Part shown: piece by piece, positions 12,417 to 24,310 of the stretch
How positions within the stretch are numbered: position 1 is the stretch's first letter
Layout: every line of letters begins with the position of its first letter
Source of the DNA: Delphinapterus leucas
Lineage: Eukaryota; Chordata; Mammalia; Artiodactyla; Monodontidae
NCBI RefSeq assembly: GCF_002288925.2
Contig: NW_022097996.1
Span: forward strand, 8,254,451-8,318,450
Length of the DNA: 64,000 nucleotides
Direction: 5' to 3'
Translations under genes and position numbers: made by a program
The notes under the pieces: model-generated
The model's input: only the letters and a program-made list of their open reading frames with translations
What the model was told of the DNA's origin: nothing
The model's database searches: none

Positions 12417-14940
12417 AAAGACAGAAAGAGAAATAGACTCTCATCAAGTCCCTGCCATCTCTCCGCATCTGCGGGTCGTCACTGTGGTTTGGCAGCTATT
12501 GGAGCTTCTCAGCGTTCCGATTCCGTATGCCTGGCAGACAGGCCACAGAATTGTGGCTCTGGCCTTGCTGAGCTCACCCTGCAGGGATGTTTGGGCACCT
12601 CTGGGCTCACCTGGTCACTGGCTCTCCCAACCCATCTGCCTGGTGAGGGGAGGCTGCCTGCAGGGTCAAAAGGCTGGAATCCAATCTCTCTTCCCCAGAT
12701 AATGGTTAATTTTTAGGACGTTTCCTGACGGTTGCTTAGTTTTTCTGGGATACTTTTCTACCAATCATTCTTCCAATTTTAACCCCAATGAAGCTGATGA
12801 CTTGCTAACTGACTCTTTATAGAGCAAAGCTATTTGAAATTCTCAGGTAATTCAAAGCTTTGAGTGCATAATATTTGTAATTTTCCCTAAAGGGGTAACA
12901 AAATATTCTCTTCACTACTCTTGAGTGTGAGCTGGGTCTGAGAAACTGGTTTGGATGTGTATTTGAGGGTTTGAAGGAAGCAGAGTCATAAACACCATTC
13001 ATTTTGAGATTCCACCTATTGCTGCCCCCATCCCCCCACTGAACAAATGATCCGACACGCACCTGTAAAAGGAACGTTCTAGAGCTTGGCAATTCCAATC
13101 GGATGATAAGTGCCCTAGTCTCTCTTGTTTTGCCGAGGTGGGAGTTTGCTGCGGGAGCTTTAGTCATCCTTCTGAGACTCGCCCTCGCATCCCGCTGGGA
13201 ATCTTTTCTCCCTCCCTTCTCCTGTATCTCATCTTCATCATTAGTTCCTCCGTTTCATGAAGCAGCTGGGTGACTACAGCTTCCACCGCTCAGACCATGC
13301 CTTCCTTGACTCTTGAGTTTGCTGGTGTTAAAGATAACTTACAGTGAACTCTAGGCTGAAGGTTAAGCCTATCAGCTGAACCTCCCAAATACAGCAGGTT
13401 TATGGCCACCTTGCTGTTGACAAAATTCTCAACCTAAGGGAATGTAAATGAGCCTATTTGTAGCCCCTTCTCTCCGGAGCAGCTCTATGTGGGAGTGGCT
13501 TAGCCAGAGGTGGGGGACGGCTAAGGAGGTACCCTTGCCCTTTATCACACCTGACCTGCACAGGTACTGCTTATGGGAAGCCTGTGTTACAGGCCAAGGA
13601 GAAGCCTTATGTCTTTGGCTGATAACCTAGGCTGCCTAATTAATGGACCCCTTTGGATGGAAAAGGAAGCTCTTAAAACTTGATTTAATTTCATTGAACT
13701 GAGCACCTGTTGTATGCACAACACAGTCCTGGCCCATGGGTGATGCAGCAAGAGAGGAAAAACAGTGCCTGAAACCGTGGAAGGTGTAAGGGCTAAGAAT
13801 GGCATTCCACCTGTCTTAACAGGGCAGTGTAAAGACTCCCAGTAGGAAATCAGTGTTATCTTAGACCAATGATTTAGCCTCTCCAGTCATCAATTTCTTT
13901 GTTTCCAAAAAGTTCCTTTTGGCTCTAACACACTCTGGCCACTATGACTCAGCTGGAAACTCAAAGGACTCTACCAGAAGGCGGGCTGACAAATACATAG
14001 AGATGCAGAGCGAATGCTGAGCCCCTCCAGCCGAGGCAGCACTTGACTCTGAGAGTAAGAGGAGACCTCTGAGCTGAGCCCATCAGTATTTCCCTTCTCC
14101 AGAGCTACAGACCAACGGATCGCCTGGCCCTTGGTCTCGTTTAGGGACACATGTGGGTTTCCCTTCTCTCTGCCGTCTCTGCTGGCCGGCAGTGGCAGGA
14201 GAAGCTGGGGAGGCTCGGGGGCGGGGGGGGGGCAGTCCTCCCTGTCCTGGCAGCTCAGCACTGCACGTTCCTGTCCAGACTCTACCCGCTGTGGTTGCTC
14301 GGACTGTGGTCAGGACGCCAGTGACCTTGAGTCAATGGAGAGGCAGGGGCGTGGAGGTCAGCAGTGCATTTCTTGTCTAGAAGGAAGTTTGAGGAACCCC
14401 TGGAAGGAACAGATGGGCAGAGACCATTCTCCTAAAGCCATGGGCAGACAGACTCCCAAACAGCCAAGTCTGTTACTGCAGGAGGCATGTGGGTGGAAAA
14501 TAGCTTGAAAGGAGACTTGGGGGCAGGGGCAGGTGGTGTGTCCAGGTGGCTTCTCCCTGTCCCAGGAAGGTGCTAGAAGAGGCCCTTTACAAACAGAGGT
14601 TTCTTCTGTCAAAAGTCTTCTGGTTGTCCCTTGTTGTCCATGCCCCCAAAGTAGGTTTGGATAAATAATTCAAATTGCTGGAAGGTGGTGGGAATAATTC
14701 ATTTTTCCTCATACTGAAATGGGAGTATCAATTTCAGTATAGACAAGCATCAGAATTTGAACACCAACTTAGGCAAAACAACAACAAAAAAACAACCCCA
14801 ATTCAAGAAACCAGAAGGAAAAGCAATAATTCAATTTAAATAAGCATGCCACTGAGACTGCTGTGTCAGACTCCCTCTGAGCAGCCTCCTGTGTTGTCAC
14901 ATTGACTAGGGTTTGGGAAGAAGGGTCCCTGCAAGCCTTT

Positions 14941-15145
14941 TTTTTTTTTTTTTTGCGGTACGCGAGCCTCTCACTGTTGTGGCCTCTCCCGTTGCGGAGC
15001 ACAGGCTCCGGACACGCAGGCTCAGCGCCCACGGCCCACTGGCCCAGCCGCTCCGCGGCACGTGGGATCTTCCCGGACCGGGGCACGAACCCGTGCCCCC
15101 TGCATCGGCAGGCGGACTCTCAACCATTGCGCCCCCAGGGAAGCC
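14941..15145 (-). mobile_element. CHR-type SINE, short odontocete form
   Basis: A full tRNA-derived SINE in reverse orientation with a poly(T) start (its A tail), followed by the body 'gcggtacgcgagcctctcactgttgtgg' through to 'ccagggaagcc', the reverse complement of the GGCTTCCCTGG head. It is flanked by a perfect 15-bp target-site duplication CCCTGCAAGCCTTTT at 14927-14941 and 15146-15160 (the left copy shares its last T with the tail). This is a lineage-specific insertion. Confidence 0.95.
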
Positions 15146-16664
15146 CCCTGCAAGCCTTTTGATCCTGGTCTCAGGCGCCCCCATCCTGTCACCGTGGGCT
15201 TAGACAGCAAGTCCCGGGAGCCTTGCAGGTCACACCAGCATGCCCAGTCGGCTTTCCTTCTTCCAACCCAGACCAGGTGCGAGGGAAGGAAAGTGGCTGG
15301 TGAGGAAGGCTCTGCCCCCCTCACCCCACGTCCAGACCTTCCTGCAGCAACCCCGTGTGGAGTGTGGCCCTCGCCTGGAACGAGAAACATACGAAGGGCT
15401 ATTTCAAGGCCGGCAAGTCACTAATAAAAATTAAGATGCCATTTACCATGCACTCTGCAGTCCGCCCCCTCTTCTTCTCTGGTTCGTCAGTGGCACACGT
15501 CATTCTCGGTGCTCCGAATGGCCAACGACTTCCTGTTTTCTTGGCCAGACTATAAGGATGGAGTAGTTCTAATGTTGATTTTAAGCCAACACTCATGGCT
15601 CTCAGCGATGTGGACAGGTGTGGACATCTCTCTGTCCTCATTAATCTAGAGCCGGTGCTATTTGTGGCTAACAGTGCCTACGGATGTAATTCCTTCATTT
15701 TCTCTCTTTTTCTTCCTAATGCATTATACCACCAAGGAATCATATTAGAAAGACAGATGTCTGTGGCGGACTTTCCTTAGCACAAGATTTTGGTTCTTAT
15801 TCTCACTTTTTTAGGAGGTCTTGGTTTCTAGTGTCTCAGTAACCGCCCCCCCCCCCACCAACCCCGGCTTCTTTTAAAAACTGGAAACGTTTTCCTTTTC
15901 CATTAGCCAAAAAAATTTCACTAAAAAGAACCACATCAGGCTCTTTCTTCCCTCTCTCCCTGGTGAGTTGAAATGGACAGGTGTACCTGAGTTGGGATCA
16001 TTTTTGAATCACTTGCCCCAGGGTTCTTCTAAAGACAAAAGATTTTTCTTTTCACCTACCACGGCGAGGTAAGGGCGGTGACGACAAACAATTTAACTTC
16101 TCGAAACCTTGTGGTGCCTTTTCTCGTGGTGCTTCTCTCATGTAACTCCAGACAAGGCAGCCACCTGCAGCAAACAGCAATGCCAGTGCTTTTCCTTGGT
16201 ATCGTGTGCCCGTGCAGTAAAAGACTTAACGTATACATGTATAAATAGATATATAGAGATATCACTATAGTTATATAATTATATAATTGAGGTTCTGATG
16301 CAGCTTTGATGGGAGTTGATCATTCCTCTGCAAAAAAAATCGACACTACTCAACTGGAACTCATAGCTCTGGGGAGAGAGTTTTGACTTCCGGGAAGGAC
16401 ACCAACAAATGAGATGGGTTACTCCTGTGATGAGTTTTCTTCTCCTTTCTTGTGAAAGTTGCTGTCTCCATAACATGGAATGTTTGCTAAGGGAGCAAAG
16501 AGCAGCTTCTTTTGAACTTCCTTTGGTGCTGATATTTTTAAAATTGTTTGTTTGTTTTGCTTCCTCATCAGTGGCCAAAAAGCTGCTTTTCCAAAATCTC
16601 AACTCACCAATCAGAGGTGACAGGGGACAGTCTGGGAATAAGAGGCTAGATGTTGGGGATCCCC

Positions 16665-16795
16665 GACTCTGTGACTTAATCCAGACGGTTTCCTCTGTGA
16701 CCTGCATACGTCTCCCAGACTCAGTTCCCTCATCTAAAATAGACATCATATTTCCTTACCTCATGGGGAAGGGTAACTTCAAAGGATGCATCTGT
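16665..16795 (-). mobile_element. MIR SINE fragment
   Basis: Reverse-oriented MIR remnant with the 'ctgtgacttaatcc' and 'cagttccctcatctaaaata' signatures followed by 'ttaccTcatgggg'. Diverged; ends approximate. Confidence 0.65.
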
Positions 16796-17257
16796 GGCAC
16801 TCAAACGTGAAAGCATTATTAATTTGGAGACGGCAACTTGACATGTTTTTAAGATTTTGTTTGTATGTTGCTAAGATTTTGATCCTGGGGTTTTGCTTTG
16901 TCCCCCTCCTGCTTCTCCATCTCCACCACATTGTATGCCCTCCCTTTGGCAATACCTATGAAAATCGTGTAACTGATAGACCTCACCTAAAGGGGTGGGT
17001 AGTGCTAATTTCTCCCAAGGAAACAACGTCACTAACACTGTATAAGGTGCTAGAATCAAACCTCATTTTATAGACTTTGGTTCTTAGAGAAAAACAAAAC
17101 ATGCAGAATTCTTTCTGTGAAGCCTTACTATAGATTGTTATAGTCAATTGTTTATCCAAAAAGAGAGAGAGAATAGAAGATAAAGATAAGATGCAGTGAT
17201 TCTGTATAAAATGTAACTAAAAGACCTTTGCTATTTCCTATATTGATGTAAACTATC

Positions 17258-17262
17258 ATATA

Positions 17263-17313
<51 letters not shown>
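17258..17313. repeat. (TG)n(TA)n microsatellite
   Basis: About 11 TG units followed directly by about 15 TA units. It is a typical unstable dinucleotide array. Confidence 0.95.
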
Positions 17314-17315
<2 letters not shown>

Positions 17316-19696
17316 TTGAGGCAGATAGAAAGAATGAAAAAGTGTAACGTATGTTCATCTTTATTCTAATTTTCAGTTGGTTCACAACTTTTAGGACATG
17401 AGCAAGAGAGGTTTATGGTAGGATGAGATAAGGGATGCCCAGTATGATATAGGAAATTACTCTTATTTCTGTTCTGTTCTATATGTTATTAGAAGGAGTT
17501 TGGCTGAATGAGAGGACAGGAAAATCAGTTAAAACAGAGACGTGCTTTCTAAATGTTCTGAGCATCGACGTTAGACTTCGGTGTTGTTTCCTCCTTATTC
17601 TAAGGTTTCTGATAGCACTGTAAAACATGTCTGCCGCCTAAGGTGTTAACGAATAATGTTTACCTCAAGAAAGCTTAAAAAAAGAGGCCGTTGTTGCCCC
17701 CCATCTCTTAGAAAGCAGTGAACCCCTAGGCAAAATGTGAGGCCTTTCCACAGAAGTTCAATAAGAGGATAGAACAATTTCTGGTGCTTTCCTCAGTGCC
17801 CCCATTCTCACCCACCCCTTCCTTTGCTAAAGAGAGAAATAACCCAAAAGATGAGTTTTGACAGGAAATGGGGTTAGGCTGTAGCAAAAGTGTATCGATG
17901 AATACAGACTTTGCCCGGAACAAGTGGTGTGGGGTCCTTTTAAGTACGGCTGTGTAATTCAGGTGTTTAGTGCTAGCATGTGTGTGTGTGTGTACTGTAT
18001 ATATGCTTCAATGGATGAAATGTTCGATGGACAGAGAAAAATACCATAAACAGACATGAACAGAAAAAAAAATAATCAAATGCTATTTTATCAGACGACG
18101 CACTTGTTCACCTTGATGAGAAGCCACTGTTTCACAACTATGCAATCCCTCCCGCCTTCACCTCCACTCTCCACCTCCCGCACAGATTTTCCTTTGTACC
18201 AGAACCACAATATCCAACCCCTGGTTCAAGGTGAGCATGCTACAGTGATTCTTTTCCTAAATTTAAGAGCTCCCGAGAAAAAAATTTGCTTTTCTTTCAT
18301 TTTCAATGATTCAGTGTAACCCTGTTTGGTTCTATAAGTGAACTGATGTGTATTTTTATGTTTCGGTTACATGTTTACAAACTGGTTTCCATCCTCTTCT
18401 TGATTCAAAATAATTATTTTCTTTATAAAGTGTAACTTTTATAGGAAGTTTGGGGGATGTGTTGACTTAACGCAAGAAAAAAAATTTGGCTTAAGTGGAA
18501 CAATGAGCGTGTGACCTCGGGGGTTGGGGGTGGGGCGGGGAAATTTTGTGGACCTGCAGCTAAATTAGCACCTACACCTTGGTCCTGAATAGAGACCCTG
18601 GCGGGGAGCCGGCTACTCTGGGCAGGATTTGACCCAGGGATTTTTATTTCCTTATGTGTGGTCCTCTATATGGAGTAACCTATCCCAGAGGGTGAACTCA
18701 TATGTCCTACCCAGCTTTATGCCAGCCTCATCCTTCCCACCTGCCATCCTTCCGCACTCTACCCAGTGCCAAATCCCAGTTCCCTGCCTTTGCACTGCTT
18801 CCTGCTGATCCTTCTCCTCCCCTGGCAGCCACTGACTGGGGTTACTGCATCTGCTTTCAATGTAAAAGATAGACATAAAGAAAGTCTCCAAGAACCCGAC
18901 TCCAAAGCGCTGAGGAAGTCAGTCCTCAGTTGGCCTGTCATTTGAGGGTATTTGCAACACACTCTTAGCTACAGAGAAGAGCGGGTCCAGGTTCATTTAC
19001 AAACTACCCAGCTTGGCCAAGCCCATCTTCACGAGGTGTTAAAAAGGGGTCGCTGGGAAGAAGAGAGATCCCGAGGTTAGACAAAGCACAACTTAGGCAG
19101 GGGCAGCCCTGCACACAGAAGTCAGGTCCTCTACTTCTCTGCTTGTCTGCACAAGTCTGAGTTTTGCACACGGTTTACAAATCTTGCACAAGGTGGCCGA
19201 GCCATCCGAGACAGTTTTCAAAAGATCAATTCAGACACTGCCTAACTGCTCCAGCACAACCTGCTTCCACTCCACGGCTGGTGGGAGCTCGGATGGAGTT
19301 CCTCTGGAATGAAAAATGTCGGTTCTTTGACAAGAGTGCATTTTCTCTGTCAGCCTCGTTCCTTGCCTGCTCATCCTACACACATTCTTAGTGACTCAGG
19401 GGATCTTACTTAAGTGCCGTGCATCTGCTTTCTGTCCTGTTCCATAGGTCACACCTGCTGAGACCCATCCCAGGAAGTTATCACTCACTATTTCTCATTT
19501 CCTCCTGAAAAGGAGCTCTCTTACACTTGGAGGTACCATTCAAGACACTTTTAGGCCTATCAGACACAGACCCAGGAGCCTCTACCAGAAGCCAGCTTGT
19601 CTTTACAGCTCAGAAAACATCAAGGGAATCAGCTCCAGGATACTAGGAGATTTCTCAACTCATGGCCTTGCTTAAAAAGTGGCTGGGGGGGGGGGG

Positions 19697-19894
19697 GCTT
19701 CCCTGGTGGCGCAGTGGTTGAGAGTCCGCCTGCTGATGCAGGGGACACGGGTTCGTGCCTCGGTCTGGGAAGATCCCACATGCCGCGGAGCGGCTGGGCC
19801 CGTGAGCCATGGCCGCTGAGCCTGCGCGTCCAGAGCCTGTGCTCTGCAACGGGAGAGGCCACAACAGTGAGAGGCCCGCGTACCGCAAAAAAAA
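19697..19894 (+). mobile_element. CHR-type SINE, short odontocete form
   Basis: A full element starting GCTTCCCTGGTGGCGCAGTGG, with an A-box-like head and a B-box GGTTCGTGCC, ending GTACCGC plus an A tail. It is flanked by a 16-bp duplication AAAAAGTGGCTGGGGG at 19674-19689 and 19895-19910. Extra Gs (19690-19697) lie between the left duplication and the head, making a 13-base G run. Confidence 0.95.
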
Positions 19895-20624
19895 AAAAAG
19901 TGGCTGGGGGCTGGCGGGGCCCTGTCGACGTTGTGACCCCACTCTTCTCCTCCCTGCCCAACCGAGCTCAGTCCCTGGTACCAGCCTAGAGGACCCGGAG
20001 GCTCTGGGTCTTCCAAGAAGTTCAGAGTTCAGGGCAAATGAGCAAAGGTAAAGGGTGGAAGTGGTCTCCATCCCCCAGTCCTCAACCAGGGCCGAGTCAG
20101 AGCATCTAGCACCTCTTTTGGAGCTGTGACAACCTGCCTCTCTGGGAAGGGACATGCCCACCTCTGGGGCCTGTGGTATCATTGAGTTTCCGCCAGAAAT
20201 CTAGACCCGGGGACGGGGATTGTGCCTGTCCGGAGGTGGCAATTCACCTGCAGCACGAATGTTTGCCGAGGAGAGCCCTCCCCCTCAGAGGGGATGAATC
20301 CTGCTGTGGGGTGGGGGCTGACCCTCTGTCAGGTGGGCTCTGGCCATCGACTGGCACCTGAGACCCTGAGGGGCCCAGAGGTATACAGTTCCAGATGCCA
20401 CGACACCAGAGAAGTCAGGCACAGACCAGAGCCCACCTGGCAGTGGAGGAGGAGTCCCGTCAGAGATGTTGTGTGTCCTTCTCTAGGGGAGGGGAGAGTT
20501 GCTTTAGAGGAAAGGAGTATTTAGGACTCCTGGAGTCTCAGGAACATCGAGGGTGTCAGAGCAAGACCAGCATGACCTGCACAGGTGACGTCAGCCCTTT
20601 GGGAGGTTGGGAGAACTCAGATGC

Positions 20625-20860
20625 CGCTAACATTAACTGAGGCCAATGATGACGAAGGCTTTGTCCCAGTGCCTTCATACAATGATCTCACCTAAATCCT
20701 TCTGATACTCTGGCAAGGTGAGAAACCCCACCCATTTTACAAATGAGGAAACTGAGGCTTGGGGAGCTTCTGTGATTGCACAGGGTCCCGTGGTCATCCA
20801 GGGGTCCAGCTGGGGGTCAGACCTGGATCTTTGGTCCCACTGGTCTTCCAGGCTCCCCCT
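20625..20860 (+). mobile_element. MIR SINE
   Basis: Forward MIR with the conserved core 'cccattttacaaatgaggaaactgaggct', then the 'gattgcacagggtc' and 'gtcagacctgga' segments. It is one of the better preserved MIRs in the window. Confidence 0.85.
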
Positions 20861-21883
20861 CATGCAATTTCCTAACAGTTCACAAAGGCCAGGTATCTCA
20901 GAGTGCCTGGTAGGTATAGCTTGGGACTAGGGCTGTCTTGACATTTTTGTTTCCTTGCAGATGGTCATAGAAGCTGGAGAAGTGTGAGGTTTTAGGGGAC
21001 TAAAAGTTTAGTGACGTTTTATGAAATAGGGTATCCCCACGGAAGAGGACGCCTGTTTTCCATGTGAGTTCTTGGAGAGCTCCTCCTGCAAATGCTGTGA
21101 GATGTCTATTTTGGTGTCCTGAGAACTTTTGTATCTCCTTCTTTAGGGTTTTGTAGTGGTGGGTTTTGTGTGTCTGATCTTGAAAGGTGAGGTGACTTCC
21201 GGACAAGTGGATTATTTCTCTAAGGATCCCGTAGAAGAGTTGAACAGTTGGAATTAGGACAGAATCAGAAAATTAAGCTTCATGGGATAAATTTTGAGAA
21301 GGTTTTTAAAGATACTGGCTATGACATGACAGAGGGAAGGAGAATTCTAGACAGGAAGCTCCCCATGCAAGGCTGGAGCAGGGAGCAGCCTGAGAACCTA
21401 CATCGTCTTCCTGTCCCCACTTCCTGGGCCAGTCAGTTGCCTTCTGTGAGCCTCGGTTTCCTCATCTCTGAAACACGGGTGAGCTTGGTGACCTCCGTGA
21501 TGAGTCCCAACCAGAAAGGTAAGAAAATAGCGAGACAGGCAAATGCATTTGTGAACGTCCTGACAACTGAACTGATCCGTTGGGATTTGGGATGGTAGCT
21601 GTTGGGACCTACTGTAAGTTCTTAAGCCAGGGGATGAAATGACCAACATGGAACTACTAGGCTTAAGAAAGTGATTTTCACTGTCATGTGAACTGATTAA
21701 GGGAGAAAAACAAGATAAATGAGAGAGGAAGGGAACCCGGGAGAGGAAAGGGGCAGGAAAGGGCAGAATAGAGAGAGTTGGAGGAGGGGAGAGAAGAACC
21801 CTACTTGCTGTTTCCCCACAAACACAGGTCAGCCTCCTGCTTCATACGTTTGATTACAGTTATGTCAGCTTGATGCCAACTGG

Positions 21884-21936
21884 GTGTGCGCACACGTGCA
21901 CACACACACACAGACGCGCGCGCGCGCTCTCGCGCT
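21884..21936. repeat. (CA)n/(CG)n alternating tract
   Basis: TGTGCGCACACGTGCACAC continues into a CA run and then GACGCGCGCGCGCGC. This strictly alternating purine-pyrimidine stretch with many CpGs is a strong Z-DNA candidate. Confidence 0.9.
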
Positions 21937-23879
21937 TAATCCTGCTATAGTCACAGCAGTTACCCATGAGAAAAATCCCTCAGTCCTTGGGCAGAGCTCG
22001 GGCTTCTTCAGAGCACAAAGGAACAATGGAATCTCAGGGTTTGAAGGAGACTCAGACACCACCTAATTTTTGCTTGTCCGCACAGTCATAGACAAAATGA
22101 TATCAACTTTTTCTCAAGGCCTCCGAAGTAAAAACCCTTTGCCTTTGCTCCCTAGAGAATGCCTGTGGTCAGACAGTCCTCCCTTGTAATGACTCTAATG
22201 CTGTCTGTTGCTCACCAGACTGATTCCTTTTGCTTTGGGTCTCCGAGGGGACAGGGATCTAGTCTCTGGATTACTGAGCCCTCGGCCTCCCCTTCCCAGG
22301 GAACTCGTGGAGGGCAAGACTGGGAATCAATTGAGAGGGATGGTCATAAGCTCACCTTGTCTTTGCCTCCTGGAATTATGTGAAATTCAGATAGATTGCA
22401 CCACTCGCTCACAACCTACTGGCCCGGCCGGGCTGGAGACAGCTGTCCACTTTGCTGTGACTCAGTTTTCACACATCCTCAGACAGATTGTTTTTAGTTC
22501 CTCTCCTGCTGGGTCCTGCCACTGTATTATTCCTTCTCAAGATAATGTTTTATGTTCAAAATTCACATGTGACTCTTGCCTTGAGATGTACCTAGGAAGA
22601 CAGGAGGAGGCTCCTGGGTATGGTCTGGGGGGAAAATGTAGGGTCTTTAAAGCTCTTACAACACTGTGGACACCTTCCCTTCTTCCCCAAACCATTCTCT
22701 TTGTGCATTTTCTAAAAACGCAATCCAGCCTGGGTGATGCCCTCCACGTGCCAGGCGCTGTGCCAGGCGCTGGGGAGGTAGAGGGGAAAGAGGGTCTCTT
22801 AGGGTATCCACAGTCCAGCAGGGGAGAAAGAAGACCCACAGACAAACGGGACAGTACAGTCGGCACTCTGGTTCTGGAGAACAGGGCCTGGCCGGGCCTG
22901 GCGAGGGTTGACTTCAAGCTTCCCTGGTGTGCTCTTGCTCGGGTACCAGACTTCCCACCCCGTCCCCTCCCCCATCCTGCCATTCTCCCAAACTCACCAG
23001 GCATTCTTCTTGGACCCCTCTGTCTTCCCTCTTGCTCAAGCTGACCTGTTCCCAGCTATTGCCCGGTAGAGCAAATCCCAACCAAAGCAGGATCACATCC
23101 AGAGTCAAAATAACTATTGAATAATCTGAGGAAGCTTGATTCAATCCCACTCTTAGGCCCATTGGTGTCTCCAAGCCTCACTTCCTCTGCACTTTCTCTA
23201 GGGTCTCTGGGGCCTTTGAGTCACTGGCAACAAACTCAAGTTTCTCCTTGGCTTGCTGGTTGGAGCCCCTTAGATCTCCATCTGCACTTGTCTGAGCTGA
23301 CCCTTCCTTGGTTCGTCATTTCATGGTTCCGTCCTCCCACTGGTTGCCTCAACCAGCCAGGTGTCCTCTCCTGGTCCCTTTCCCTCACTCCATCCTCCTC
23401 CCAATCAAGACGTCAGACAAGGACGGAGTTGGTTTTTTCATCGGCTACCACTGCCTGACAGTGCATTTTACAGTGAAAATGCATTTATAGTAAAAACTGA
23501 GGCTGAAGATGGCCTTCTTCGCGGCCTTTTAAGCTCTCCATTGGAAAGACTGTAAATGGAAATGACAAAGGGAAAGGGACAATCCCAGCAACCCAAACCA
23601 GTAGGTGCTTCTGACCTCACCCACTAGGAGAGCAGGTGATCCTAGGAAGGTAAAGTCGTGCCAGAGACTTCAGGGCTAAATTGATGTCCAGCTATTCCCA
23701 GGCACGTGTCAAGGGCCCTCAGAGGCTAGCGGTCCCTGGCACAGTGGCTGCAGAGGTGAGGATGCATCTACAGACCCTTACTGTCATCCCCCAAGCGCTG
23801 AGCTCCCAAGGCTGCCGCAACCCCACCCGCAGGGATACAAAGGAGAGCCCTGTGGGACAGGTTACTCCAATTACGTAGG

Positions 23880-23884
<5 letters not shown>

Positions 23885-23912
<28 letters not shown>

Positions 23913-23933
23913 AATACATAATTATATATATTT
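23885..23933. repeat. (TA)n microsatellite
   Basis: A run of about 12 TA units, then AAATACATAA and a second short TA run. It lies just before the UTR-like island. Confidence 0.9.
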
Positions 23934-23961
23934 TCCTGGGCACAAAAGCAAAAACAAAAAC

Positions 23962-23967
23962 TTTATT
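23962..23967 (-). terminator. AATAAA poly(A) signal, minus strand
   Basis: On the - strand AATAAA is followed immediately by the T/GT-rich segment GTTTTTGTTTTTGC. This pairing of hexamer and downstream element is characteristic of strong cleavage sites. No minus-strand gene is known to me here. Confidence 0.4.
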
Positions 23968-24304
23968 ACACCAGGGCTTTTAATTGAACACGTCTGATTC
24001 CCTGACTTAAAAATATTTTTCTTTTCATTTTCAAGCAGGTATTTTTTTAATGGGGCTTATTTTTGGGTTTGAGATCGCTGGGCTTCTTGCCCTGTGAATC
24101 CATGCTTGCTGCTGTGTTGAAAATGCATACATTGGTGACCGCAGTATTAAGCCAAATTTAAACTTTTTAGTCTCCTCCATCTGTGTTATGTATCTACCTC
24201 ATTATGATTTTTTTGGTTTCCTGTGCTTTCGTGTTGTGTACGATGTCAGAGGTGAAATGTAGATAAAAATATATATATATAAAAATATATATTTTTTGCT
24301 TTGC

Positions 24305-24310
24305 AATAAA
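24305..24310 (+). terminator. AATAAA poly(A) signal, plus strand
   Basis: TTTGCAATAAAGTTCAAAG is followed about 45-75 bases later by T/GT-rich sequence (TTTTATTGTGCTC and TTAGTTGTG). It lies about 24.0 kb after the XKR6 stop codon on the same strand. Confidence 0.4.

Larger units (their letters stand above)
2361..14926. other. Intergenic sequence, mostly unique
   Basis: There is no credible coding gene: open frames are short, overlapping and without recognisable domains. The stretch contains ancient MIR copies near 6.7 and 8.6 kb, a purine-rich tract near 12.3 kb, a CA/TA microsatellite near 10.9 kb, and a CpG-richer patch at about 10.0-10.4 kb. No young CHR SINE or L1 was recognised in these 12.5 kb. 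Confidence 0.7.
15161..19673. other. Intergenic sequence without a gene
   Basis: Unique sequence with an ancient MIR near 16.7 kb, a TG/TA microsatellite at 17.26-17.31 kb, a short TG run near 17.98 kb and a C homopolymer near 15.85 kb. No coding gene was recognised. Confidence 0.65.

Noticed and set aside
12162..12716. 184-codon frame with a Lys/Arg/Glu/Gly block
   Set aside because: The block comes from the purine-rich microsatellite. There is no conserved domain and no splice or promoter context.
19655..20182. 175-codon minus-strand frame
   Set aside because: Most of it is the SINE read backwards, including a Phe run from the A tail. The same frame pattern recurs at the other SINE copies.
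22208..23044. 278-codon open frame on the + strand
   Set aside because: It has no recognisable domain, is proline/serine/leucine-rich in a GC-rich unique stretch, contains an old dispersed-repeat phrase, and is overlapped by a 155-codon frame on the other strand. It is a chance frame.
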